Below are positions 22,970-30,572 of a stretch of DNA of 32,039 bases, piece after piece; position 1 is the first letter of the stretch; each line of letters starts with the position of its first letter. Source of the DNA: JAAYZM01 sp964510785 (GTDB lineage Bacteria > Actinomycetota > Actinomycetes > Actinomycetales > Cellulomonadaceae); NCBI GenBank assembly GCA_964510785.1, contig CAZECM010000033.1, positions 1-32,039 of the forward strand. Direction: 5' to 3'. The notes below the pieces were generated by a model. That model was not told the origin of the DNA. It saw only the letters and a list, made by a program, of their open reading frames with translations, and searched no databases. Made by a program: the position numbers and the translations under genes.

Positions 22970-23872
22970 TCACTGTGTCCAGGTCGCGAGCCAGCCCTCG
23001 AGCTCCTCGCGGTGGGCGTCGGCATACTCCTGCTGCAGCTCGTCGCGGACCTCGGCTTGAACCTGGTGGTACTTGGTGGACACCGTGCAGTCCCAGTCGG
23101 CGAGGGCGAGCTCCTTCTCGGCCTCGGCGTTCGGCGTACCTTGCGGTGCCGGCACGTGTCCCTCGGTGTCGAGGTCTCCGTCCCCCCACGCGAGGACCGA
23201 CTCGCGTGCGGCGCGTTGGGTGCGCAGGCCGGGCCAGCCCGCCTTGGACATGCACACGGACCACGCGGCGTCGACCTCGAGCACGCGGGGATCGTTCGGG
23301 AGGAGTGACTGCCCGATCAGCCGGAGATGCTCGGCGGCCGCGACGTAGACGGGATCCGTCTGCCCCGCGCCCGTCGTCGTGAAGCGGAGCCAGTTGCCGT
23401 AGCACCCCATCTCGTCGAAGGGGATGTCCTCGGGGTTGTCCCACGAGCCGCTCGGGTTGCTTCCGAACATCGCCGCCATGTAGGCGTCGCGCTCGCCCGC
23501 TGAGAGGCTCTCGAGGTAGGGGTCGGGTTCATCCGCCGGTTCGCGTGGCGGGGGCACGGGTGCGCTGAACTGCCCGTAGCCGTACTTCACCGCGTAGTCA
23601 CGCGTGCCCGGCTGCTCGCCGTGGTCATCCTGGAACTCAGGCCGTTGGGGCTCGTACTCGAAGCCCTGCTCCGTCATGCACTCCGCAATGAGCTGCTGGA
23701 TCGTGCGCTCGCGGGCGATCACGGAGTCGCGGTCTGTCGCCAGAACGTGCGCGAAGTAGGCGTCGAGCGGTCCAGTGCTGGTCGGTGCAGGAGTGGCGCC
23801 GGTGCCCACGCTGCATCCTGCGAGGCCGACGACGACGGCGGCCCCCACGGCGACGTGGGCGATACGGAGCAT
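22970..23872 (-). CDS. Four-Cys family lipoprotein, paralog E
   Basis: 300-aa predicted lipoprotein, the shortest intact copy and so a good model of the core domain. Lipobox LAGC with Cys20. Blocks: AECMTEQGFEY (Cys65), KYGYGQF, DPYLESLSAGERDAYMAAMFG, MGCYG (Cys157), WSVCMSKAGWPGL (Cys207), LADWDC (Cys262), DELQQEYADAHREELEGWLATW. The C-terminal third is close to paralog F in protein and DNA, including an exact 19-mer in the signal-peptide codons shared with D and F. ATG 23872 has no ribosome site and a -10-like TAGCCT 7 nt upstream. 45-nt gaps separate it from D and from F. Function unknown. Confidence 0.84.
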   Translation of the reverse strand: MLRIAHVAVGAAVVVGLAGCSVGTGATPAPTSTGPLDAYFAHVLATDRDSVIARERTIQQLIAECMTEQGFEYEPQRPEFQDDHGEQPGTRDYAVKYGYGQFSAPVPPPREPADEPDPYLESLSAGERDAYMAAMFGSNPSGSWDNPEDIPFDEMGCYGNWLRFTTTGAGQTDPVYVAAAEHLRLIGQSLLPNDPRVLEVDAAWSVCMSKAGWPGLRTQRAARESVLAWGDGDLDTEGHVPAPQGTPNAEAEKELALADWDCTVSTKYHQVQAEVRDELQQEYADAHREELEGWLATWTQ

Positions 23873-23879
23873 GGTGCCG

Positions 23880-23885
23880 AGGCTA
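23880..23885 (-). promoter_or_regulatory. Leaderless-type -10 before lipoprotein E
   Basis: TAGCCT within GCACTAGC, 7 nt before ATG 23872; duplicate of the element before lipoprotein D. Confidence 0.4.
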
Positions 23886-23917
23886 GTGCTTGGGTCGCAC
23901 CGACAGGGCGACTCGCG

Positions 23918-24892
23918 TCACTGCGCCCAGGCTGCGAGCCAGCCCTCGAGCTCTTCTCGGTGGTCGTCGACGTACTCCTGCTGCAGCTCGTCGCGGAGCT
24001 CGGTGCGGATCGCGTGGTAGCCGGTCGACTCGGTGCAGTCGAAGTCGGCGAGGGCGAGCGAGACCTCGTCGGCGAGCACTTCAGGTCCGGGCTCGGTCAT
24101 GGCGGCGATGAGGGCGTCTAGCCATTCGAACGCGAGCAGCGAAGCATCGGGCTGGGAGGCGAGTCCAGGCCAGCCGGCGTCGGACATGCACTCGGCCCAC
24201 CGTGCATCGGCCGCGGCGACGCGCGGGTCCTCGGCGAGCAGCACCTCATCGATGTGCTGGACGTACGCGGACGCGTCGACGTAGACGGGGTCACTCTTGC
24301 CGCCGCCGTTGATCGAGTAGTCGATCATCACGCCCGAGCATCCGGTGACCTCGAGGTCGACCTCGTCGCCGGACATGACGAAGTTGTCCTCGCCGGTGCC
24401 GTGGAGGGCGCGGTCGTACTCGGCGCGTTCGGCGAGCGACATCGTGGCCTTGATGTCCGCGTTGACGTCCCTGAGATCGGAGGCCCCGTCGTTGGTCACG
24501 TACCGGGGCTGGAGGAAGATCCCGTAGCCGTAGCGCTCCGCGAACTCCCGGGTGCCCTGCTCGGGTTCGTCGGGCGCGGGCTCGTTGACCAGGAGGGGCT
24601 GTGGCAAGTACTCGAAGCCTTGCTCGGCCATGCACTCGGCCACGAGCTCCTCACCGCGCAGCCAGCGCGCCCGGATCCCCGGGGGGCTCTTGTCGTCCTC
24701 GAGGTAGAGGTACGCGTCAAGCGGTGCGAGGTCGTCGGGCACCGCCGCGCTGCTCGGACTGGCAGGAGGCGACTCGGTGTCCGGTGTCGGGCCGGGTGCA
24801 GGCGAGCACGCGACAAGGCCGACGACGACGGCGGCTACCGGGAACCCAGCGAGCAACCCCGCTCGCAGACTCCGACCTCCACGCTCCGGCAC
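23918..24892 (-). CDS. Four-Cys family lipoprotein, paralog F
   Basis: 324-aa predicted lipoprotein. Lipobox LVAC with Cys29, followed by a Pro/Ser/Thr linker. Blocks: AECMAEQGFEY (Cys87), RYGYGIF, ATMSLAERAEYDRALHG, TGCSG (Cys185), WAECMSDAGWPGL (Cys235), LADFDC (Cys286), DELQQEYVDDHREELEGWLAAW. Start GTG 24892 is only 3 nt after the mrp stop with no good ribosome site, so translation is probably coupled to mrp. This makes F the last member of the MgtE-like/DUF1003/mrp transcription unit, whereas D and E have their own -10 elements. Function unknown. Confidence 0.84.
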   Translation of the reverse strand: MPERGGRSLRAGLLAGFPVAAVVVGLVACSPAPGPTPDTESPPASPSSAAVPDDLAPLDAYLYLEDDKSPPGIRARWLRGEELVAECMAEQGFEYLPQPLLVNEPAPDEPEQGTREFAERYGYGIFLQPRYVTNDGASDLRDVNADIKATMSLAERAEYDRALHGTGEDNFVMSGDEVDLEVTGCSGVMIDYSINGGGKSDPVYVDASAYVQHIDEVLLAEDPRVAAADARWAECMSDAGWPGLASQPDASLLAFEWLDALIAAMTEPGPEVLADEVSLALADFDCTESTGYHAIRTELRDELQQEYVDDHREELEGWLAAWAQ

Positions 24893-24895
24893 GAT

Positions 24896-26056
24896 TCAGC
24901 GTCCCACAGGGGTGATGTCGAGCGACATCCCGGCGAGCCCGCGCTCGCGGTGCGCGAGCCCGTGGGCGATGTCCCGCAGCGCGACCGCGGCGGAGGAGTC
25001 GGGGTCGGACAGCACGACGGGTGTCCCGGCGTCCCCGCCCTCGCGCAGCGCGACGTCGAGCGGGATCTGGCCCAGCAGCGGCACGTCCGATCCGGACGAC
25101 TTGCTGAGACCGGCCGCGACGCGCTCGCCGCCGCCCGCGCCGAACAGCTCGAGGCGCGAGCCGTCGGGTTGTACGAGCCACGACATGTTCTCCACGACCC
25201 CCACGAGCGCCTGGCGCGTCTGCAGGGCGACGGCCCCGGAGCGCTCGGCGACCTCGGCCGCGGCGGCCTGCGGCGTCGTGACGACCACGAGCTGGGACGT
25301 CGGCACGAGCTGGGCGAGCGAGATCGCGATGTCACCCGTGCCCGGCGGGAGGTCGAGCAGGAGCACGTCGAGGTCGCCCCAGAACACGTCCGCGAGGAAC
25401 TGCTGCAGCGCGCGGTGCAGCATCGGGCCGCGCCACACGACCGCCTGGCCGGGCGGCACGAACATCCCGATCGAGATGACCTTGACCCCGTGCGCGACGG
25501 GCGGCATGAGCATGTCGTCCACCCGGGTGGGCCCGCGCTCGACCCCGAGCATCCGGGGGATGGAGAACCCGTACACGTCCGCGTCGACCACACCGACCCG
25601 GAGTCCGTCGTCGGCCATCGCCGCCGCGAGGTTCGCCGTGACCGTCGACTTGCCGACCCCGCCCTTGCCCGAGGCGATCGCGAACACCTTGGTGAGCGAA
25701 CCGGGCTGGGCGAAGGGGATCACGGGCTCGGCGTCGGTGCCGCGCAGCATCACGCGCAGCTCCTTGCGCTGCTCGGCGGACATGACCCCGAGCTCGACGC
25801 GCACGCGGCCGATGCCGTCGACCTTGCCGACCGCCGTCTCGACGTCCTTCGTGATGGTGTCCTGCAGGGGGCACCCCGCCGTCGTGAGGTCGACGCCGAC
25901 GACGGCGGTCGCCAGGCCGGTGTCACCCGGCACGACCTCGATCGAGCGGACCATGTGCAGGTCCGTGATGGGGCGGTGGATCTCCGGGTCGATCACGGCC
26001 CGCAGCGCCTGCTTGATGGTGAGGACGAGCGGGTCGGTGTCGGACGGAGCGGTCAT
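24896..26056 (-). CDS. mrp: Mrp/NBP35-family P-loop ATPase, Fe-S carrier type
   Basis: 386 aa. N-terminal MIP18/DUF59 domain (about 8-105; DPEIHRPITDLHMV, TTAGCPLQDTI with Cys62). P-loop with deviant Walker A GKGGVGKST at 130-138, DADVYGFSIPRMLG, and DLPPGTGDIAIS. In the family it binds and delivers Fe-S clusters with ATP turnover. The C-terminal CxxC usual after ENMS is absent: the protein reads ENMSWLVQPDGSRLELFG, as I recall for other actinobacterial Mrp proteins, so cluster binding by the canonical motif is not supported. ATG 26056 overlaps the DUF1003 stop by 4 nt. Confidence 0.93.
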   Translation of the reverse strand: MTAPSDTDPLVLTIKQALRAVIDPEIHRPITDLHMVRSIEVVPGDTGLATAVVGVDLTTAGCPLQDTITKDVETAVGKVDGIGRVRVELGVMSAEQRKELRVMLRGTDAEPVIPFAQPGSLTKVFAIASGKGGVGKSTVTANLAAAMADDGLRVGVVDADVYGFSIPRMLGVERGPTRVDDMLMPPVAHGVKVISIGMFVPPGQAVVWRGPMLHRALQQFLADVFWGDLDVLLLDLPPGTGDIAISLAQLVPTSQLVVVTTPQAAAAEVAERSGAVALQTRQALVGVVENMSWLVQPDGSRLELFGAGGGERVAAGLSKSSGSDVPLLGQIPLDVALREGGDAGTPVVLSDPDSSAAVALRDIAHGLAHRERGLAGMSLDITPVGR

Positions 26057-26595
26057 GCCTCCATCGTAGGCTCGCCGCCCGCAGGGGGGTCGTCCCCGGC
26101 AGGGACCGCCTCGCGCGACGCCTCGAGGTCCTCGAGGTCCTCGAGCAGGCTGCGCAGCTCGGAACGGACGAAGTCGCGCGTGGCGACCTCGGAGAGGGCG
26201 ATGCGCAGCGCGGCCATCTCCCGGGCGAGGTACTCGGTGTCCGCGAGGTTGCGCTCGGAGCGCTGTCGGTCGTGCTCGGCCTGCACGCGGTCGCGGTCGG
26301 TCTGGCGGTTCTGCGCGAGCAGGATGAGGGGGGCCGCGTAGGAAGCCTGCAGGGAGAGCATGAGGGTCAGGGCCGTGAAGTAGTACACGGCGGAGTCGAA
26401 CCGCAGGTGCTCGGGCGCCCAGGAGTTCCAGGAAAGCCAGAAGACGCAGAAGATCGTCAGGTAGAGCAGGAAGCGGGGCGTGCCCATGAACCTGGCGATG
26501 CCCTCGGAGATGCGGCCGAACGCGTCGGCCTCGACCCGGGGACGGCCGAGGAGCGCGCGGCGCCTGACCTTGGGGGTGTCGAGCGACTCAGACAC
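26053..26595 (-). CDS. DUF1003 family membrane protein
   Basis: 180 aa. Two membrane helices (about 42-57 and 69-93) flank the short loop NSWAPEHLRFDS and end in the family hallmark APLILLAQNRQTDRDR. A soluble heptad-like helix (about 97-160) and an acidic tail follow. Start GTG 26595 overlaps the upstream MgtE-like stop by 8 nt and has a G-rich ribosome site. DUF1003 proteins lie beside MgtE-like and Mrp genes in many Actinobacteria, but no function is established; a link to divalent-cation handling is inference from context. Confidence 0.87.
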   Translation of the reverse strand: MSESLDTPKVRRRALLGRPRVEADAFGRISEGIARFMGTPRFLLYLTIFCVFWLSWNSWAPEHLRFDSAVYYFTALTLMLSLQASYAAPLILLAQNRQTDRDRVQAEHDRQRSERNLADTEYLAREMAALRIALSEVATRDFVRSELRSLLEDLEDLEASREAVPAGDDPPAGGEPTMEA

Positions 26596-27886
26596 GGTCC
26601 ACCCCCGCTCCCGTCGTCGGCGTCGTCCGCTCCGACGCCTCGAGCTCGGACTCGCGCCAGTCGTCGGGCAGCAGGTGGTCGAGCACGTCGTCGACGCTGA
26701 TCGCACCGAGCAGCCGGCGCTCGGCGTCGACCACGGGGAGTGCGAGCAGGTTGTAGGTCGCCATGAGCCGCGTGACCTGCATGAGCGGGGCGTCGGGGGT
26801 GAGGGCGTCGATGTCGTCGTCGAGGATGGAGCCGATCGCCTGGTGCGGGGGCTCGCGCAGCATCCGCTGCAGGTGGACGACGCCGAGGAACCGACCCGTC
26901 GGTGTCTCGAGCGGTGGGCGGACGACGAACACCATGGAGGCGAGCGCCGGCGCGAGGTCCTGACGTCGCACGTGGGCGAGCGCGGCGGCGATCGGTGCCT
27001 CAGGACCGAGGACCACGGGCTCGGTGGTCATGAGGCCGCCCGCGGTGTCCTCCGCATAGGCGAGCAGCCGGCGCACGTCGCGCGCGTCCTCGGGCTCCAT
27101 GAGGGCGAGCAGCTCGGCGGCCTGCGCGTCGGGGAGCTCGCCGAGCAGGTCGGCGGCGTCGTCGGGCTGCATCGCCTCGAGGACATCGGCGGCGCGGTCG
27201 ACGTCGAGGCCGGAGAGGATCGCCACCTGGTCGTCCTCGGGCAGCTCCTCCATGACGTCCGCGAGGCGCTCGTTGTCGAGGGCCGCGGCGACCTCCGCGC
27301 GTCGTGACTCGCCGAGCTCGTGCAGCACGTCGGCGAGGTCGGCAGGCTTGAGGTCGTCGTAGTTGGCGAGCAGCATGGCCGCACCCTGGGCCTCGGCGGA
27401 GGTGGCGAGCGAGACGACGGCGTCGAAGCCGACGACGAGCGTCTCGCCGCGGCGGCGCAGCAGCCCGCCCTTGCCGGCGACGGCGCGGCGCACGAAGAAC
27501 TGGGTCACGAGCCAGTCGCCCGTGCGCTGCTGCTCGATCGCGACGTCCTCGACGAACGCTCGGCCCGAGCCGTCCCGCAGCTCGACGCGGCGCTCGAAGA
27601 GGTCGCCGATGACGAGCATCTCGGTGGCGCGCTGCTCGAAGCGGCGCACGTTGAGCAGGCCCGTCGAGATGACCTGACCGGGGACGATGCCCGTGACGCG
27701 GGTGATCGGCAGGAACACCCGCCGGCGGCCGGGTACCTCGACGACGAGGCCCACCACGCGGGGCGCCGTCGTCGTCCGGAGCAGCACGACGACGTCGCGC
27801 ACCCGGCCCACGAGGTCCCCGATCGGATCGACGACGTTCGTGCCGGCCAGCCGCGCGACGAAGACCCGCTCTCCCACGCTCGTCAC
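26588..27886 (-). CDS. MgtE-like protein with MgtE_N and CBS domains but no channel
   Basis: 432 aa, no membrane helices. N-terminal PRC-barrel-like region (about 1-130: VFVARLAGTNVVDPIGDLVGRVRDVVV), MgtE N-domain helical repeats (about 170-270: DVMEELPEDDQVAILSGLDVDRAADVL), and a CBS pair (about 275-415). This is the Mg-sensing cytoplasmic half of MgtE without the C-terminal transmembrane channel, so it probably senses Mg2+ or a nucleotide and regulates something else. GTG 27886 lies 6 nt after the -10 TAGGCT (27898-27893) with no ribosome site, so it is likely leaderless. First gene of an overlapping four-gene unit. Confidence 0.88.
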   Translation of the reverse strand: MTSVGERVFVARLAGTNVVDPIGDLVGRVRDVVVLLRTTTAPRVVGLVVEVPGRRRVFLPITRVTGIVPGQVISTGLLNVRRFEQRATEMLVIGDLFERRVELRDGSGRAFVEDVAIEQQRTGDWLVTQFFVRRAVAGKGGLLRRRGETLVVGFDAVVSLATSAEAQGAAMLLANYDDLKPADLADVLHELGESRRAEVAAALDNERLADVMEELPEDDQVAILSGLDVDRAADVLEAMQPDDAADLLGELPDAQAAELLALMEPEDARDVRRLLAYAEDTAGGLMTTEPVVLGPEAPIAAALAHVRRQDLAPALASMVFVVRPPLETPTGRFLGVVHLQRMLREPPHQAIGSILDDDIDALTPDAPLMQVTRLMATYNLLALPVVDAERRLLGAISVDDVLDHLLPDDWRESELEASERTTPTTGAGVDRV

Positions 27887-27892
27887 GGCGCC

Positions 27893-27947
27893 AGCCTAGC
27901 CACCGCGTGAGCCGGTGCCGCGCAGGCAAGGTCGCAAGGTGGACAAT
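27893..27947. promoter_or_regulatory. Divergent leaderless-type promoters
   Basis: Minus strand: TAGGCT (27898-27893), 6 nt, GTG 27886. Plus strand: GACAAT (27942-27947), 6 nt, ATG 27954. Both starts lack ribosome sites. Confidence 0.45.
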
Positions 27948-27953
27948 GGACCC

Positions 27954-28514
27954 ATGTCGATGAACCGCGCCGGCCGTATCCCCTCGACCCCGACGCTGCC
28001 GCAAGGCGAGCAGGTGGCTGCCTACGGCACCTACCTCGAGGCGCAGCGCGCCGTGGACCACCTCGCGGACAAGGAGTTCCCCGTCCAACTCGTGACGATC
28101 GTCGGGACGGACCTGCGCATGGTCGAGCGCGTCACGGGGCGGCTGTCCTACCCGCGCGTCGCGCTCGCGGGGCTCGCGTCCGGGGCATGGTTCGGGTTGT
28201 TCGTCGGGCTGCTGCTGACGTTCTTCACTGTGGGCGGCGAGACGCCCTTCCCGCTGTTCGCGGCGGTCGCGATCGGTGCCGCGTTCGGCATGCTGTTCTC
28301 CGTCGTGTCCTACGCGTTCACGGGCGGCAAGCGCGACTTCACGTCGTCGAGCCAGATCGTTGCGACCACGTACGCGGTGCTGTGCCAGGCGGAGAAGGCG
28401 AACCAGGCGCGAAACCTGCTCGCCGAGGTGGGCGGGGTCACGGGGGCGTTCGGCGTCGTGCAGCCTGCCCAGGTCCCGAGCGCTCCCGAGGGCTCAGGCG
28501 CTCCCGAGGCCTGA
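27954..28514 (+). CDS. Membrane protein with general-stress-protein-17M-like domain
   Basis: 186 aa. The N-terminal domain (about 20-65: QVAAYGTYLEAQRAVDHLADKEFPVQLVTIVGTDL) matches the general stress protein 17M/YflT type seen in Gram-positives. Two membrane helices follow (about 72-93 and 98-122). The soluble end is VATTYAVLCQAEKANQARNLLAEVGG plus a Pro/Ala/Ser tail. ATG 27954 is chosen over an upstream in-frame start because the -10-like GACAAT lies 6 nt before it. From memory the order resembles the M. tuberculosis Rv1229c-Rv1234 region (mrp, membrane proteins, MgtE-like, divergent membrane protein). Confidence 0.8.
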   Translation: MSMNRAGRIPSTPTLPQGEQVAAYGTYLEAQRAVDHLADKEFPVQLVTIVGTDLRMVERVTGRLSYPRVALAGLASGAWFGLFVGLLLTFFTVGGETPFPLFAAVAIGAAFGMLFSVVSYAFTGGKRDFTSSSQIVATTYAVLCQAEKANQARNLLAEVGGVTGAFGVVQPAQVPSAPEGSGAPEA

Positions 28515-28589
28515 CGCGCTCCTCGGAACAGCACCGAGGTCTCGACAAGAGGCTGTCTGAACCGGGAGGATTCGCCCAGGGAGGTTCCC

Positions 28590-30116
28590 ATGGGCAACGA
28601 CGCCGCAGGACCGAAGACCACCCCACGCGAAGAGCTCAAGCACGATGCGATCGGGTTCGTCGACGCACTCGTGATCGGCCTCAACGCGACCTCGCCGGCC
28701 TACTCGCTCGCCGCCGTCATCGGGCCCATCGTGGTGCTCGTGGGCGTCGCCGCGCCGGGCGTGCTGCTCGCCTCGTTCGTGCCGATGCTGCTCATCGCCT
28801 CGGCGTTCTACTACATGAACAAGGTGGACCAGGACTGCGGGACCACGTTCTCGTGGGTGACCCGCGCGATGGGGCCGTGGTGGGGCTGGCAGGGCGGCTG
28901 GGCGATCACGATGACCGGGGTGCTCGTCGTCGGCGCCCTGGCCGACGTCGCGATCCGCTTCGGCCTGCTCATGCTGGGGCTCGACCACATCGCTTACCCC
29001 GACGCCGCCGAGCCCAACTACTGGCTCTACCGGATCCTCATCATGGTGCTCACGGTGGGCCTCATCGTCCTCATGACGTGGCTGTGCGTCCTCGGCACGG
29101 AGCTGTCCGCCAAGGTGCAGAACGTGCTCATCACGGCGCAGGTGCTCGCGCTGCTCGTGTTCGCGGGGGTCGCGCTCGTCCAGGTGGCGAACGGCACGGC
29201 GACGGACGCGCTCACGCCGTCGTGGTCGTGGCTCAACCCGTTCGCCGAGGGCGGCGGGGCGCTGACGGCGGGGCTGCTGCTCGGCGTCTTCATCTACTGG
29301 GGCTGGGAGTCGGCGGTCAACCTCACGGAGGAGACCACCGACTCGGCGAGCGCGCCGGGCAAGGCCGGGCTGTGGTCCACCGTCATCCTGATGGTCACCT
29401 ACCTGTCCGTCGCGTTCGCGATCGTGGCCGTCATGGGTGTGGGGGCGCTCGCGGAGAACGCCGAGGAGGAAGAGGGCATCTTCGCGATCATCGGTGAGCA
29501 GGTGCTGGGCGGGTGGGACTGGGTCCTGCTGTTCGCCGTCGTCACCTCCGCGATCGCCTCGACGCAGACGACGATCATCCCCGCCTCGCGCACCGCGCTG
29601 TCCATGGCGCGACGGTCCGCGCTGCCGCGCACCTTCGGGCGGATCCACCCGCGGTTCCGCACCCCGGACGTGAGCACGTGGTGGGTCGCCGTCATCGCCG
29701 CCGTCTGGTACGTCGCCATCTCGCTGCTGAGCGAGAACGCGCTCTTCGACTCGCTCACGGCGCTCTCGCTCGTGATCGCGTTCTACTACTCGCTCACCGG
29801 CATCGCGTGCGCGATCTTCTACCGCAAGCACCTGCGGGACAGCATCCGCAACTTCTTGCTCATCGGCGTAGGGCCCGTGGTCGGCTCGTTGCTGCTGGCG
29901 TGGTTGCTCGTCGCGTCCTTCATCGACATGTCCGACCCGGAGAACTCCTACTCCGGCCAGGCGTGGTTCGGCGTCGGCCCGCCGCTCGTGATCGGGCTCG
30001 TCATCTTCGCCGCGGGGATCGTGCTCATGTTCGTGTGGCGCTGGCGCAACCGGACGTTCTGGGCGGAGCGGGCGAGCGTGGTCGATCCGCAGCTCGTGGA
30101 GAGGAGCTCGTCATGA
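28590..30116 (+). CDS. APC superfamily amino acid permease
   Basis: 508 aa with about 12 membrane helices. APC features: HDAIGFVDALVIGLNATSPAYSLAAVIGP at helix 1, MNKVDQDCGTTFSWVTRAMGPWWGWQGGW, and GWESAVNLTEETTDS in helix 6. Likely a proton-coupled amino-acid importer or exchanger in the cytoplasmic membrane; the substrate cannot be read from sequence. ATG 28590 has AGGGAGG at 28578-28584. It ends on an ATGA overlap with the universal stress gene, an arrangement common for actinobacterial APC transporters. Confidence 0.9.
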   Translation: MGNDAAGPKTTPREELKHDAIGFVDALVIGLNATSPAYSLAAVIGPIVVLVGVAAPGVLLASFVPMLLIASAFYYMNKVDQDCGTTFSWVTRAMGPWWGWQGGWAITMTGVLVVGALADVAIRFGLLMLGLDHIAYPDAAEPNYWLYRILIMVLTVGLIVLMTWLCVLGTELSAKVQNVLITAQVLALLVFAGVALVQVANGTATDALTPSWSWLNPFAEGGGALTAGLLLGVFIYWGWESAVNLTEETTDSASAPGKAGLWSTVILMVTYLSVAFAIVAVMGVGALAENAEEEEGIFAIIGEQVLGGWDWVLLFAVVTSAIASTQTTIIPASRTALSMARRSALPRTFGRIHPRFRTPDVSTWWVAVIAAVWYVAISLLSENALFDSLTALSLVIAFYYSLTGIACAIFYRKHLRDSIRNFLLIGVGPVVGSLLLAWLLVASFIDMSDPENSYSGQAWFGVGPPLVIGLVIFAAGIVLMFVWRWRNRTFWAERASVVDPQLVERSSS

Positions 30117-30526
30117 CGATCGTGCTCGGCTACGACGAGTCGCCGGGGGCCGCGCGGGCGCTCGACGTCGCGATCACGGTGGCCGCGCGGCTCGGTGAAC
30201 CGCTCGTGATCGTCTACGGCGCGGCGCCGCCCGGACGCGAGGGGGAGGAGTTCCGGTCCCACCTCGACGCCTTGGAGGCGATCGGGCGCGAAGCCGTGTC
30301 GCACGCGCTCGAGCACGCCTCGCGGCAGGGGGTGGCGGCCGAGGTAGCGCTCGTGCGGGCCAAGCCGGCCGAGGCGCTCGTCCAGGTGGCCGAGGAGCGG
30401 GACGCGACCCTCATCGTCGTCGGCTCGTACGGGGAGTCGCCGTTGCGCAGTGCCCTGCTGGGGTCCACGCCGCACAAGCTGCTGCACCTCTCGACGCGGC
30501 CCGTGCTCGTGGTGCCGCGGGCGTAG
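30113..30526 (+). CDS. Universal stress protein (UspA family)
   Basis: 137 aa, one Usp domain: TIVLGYDESPGAARALDVAI at the start, DATLIVVGSYGESPLRSALLGS carrying the ATP-binding G-2x-G-9x-G-S pattern, and STRPVLVVP at the end. It is coupled to the permease by a 4-nt overlap and has its own GGAGAGGAG at 30098-30106. It may bind ATP and tune the partner transporter under stress; that role is inference. Confidence 0.92.
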   Translation: MTIVLGYDESPGAARALDVAITVAARLGEPLVIVYGAAPPGREGEEFRSHLDALEAIGREAVSHALEHASRQGVAAEVALVRAKPAEALVQVAEERDATLIVVGSYGESPLRSALLGSTPHKLLHLSTRPVLVVPRA

Positions 30527-30560
30527 GGGCTTCGCCGCGCTGAGTGTGGGTGGGCGGATC

Positions 30561-30566
30561 TAGGTT
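30561..30566 (+). promoter_or_regulatory. Leaderless-type -10 of the DinB-ankyrin gene
   Basis: TAGGTT, 6 nt, ATG 30573; no ribosome site between. The cleanest example of this layout in the window. Confidence 0.5.
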
Positions 30567-30572
30567 GGGGCC

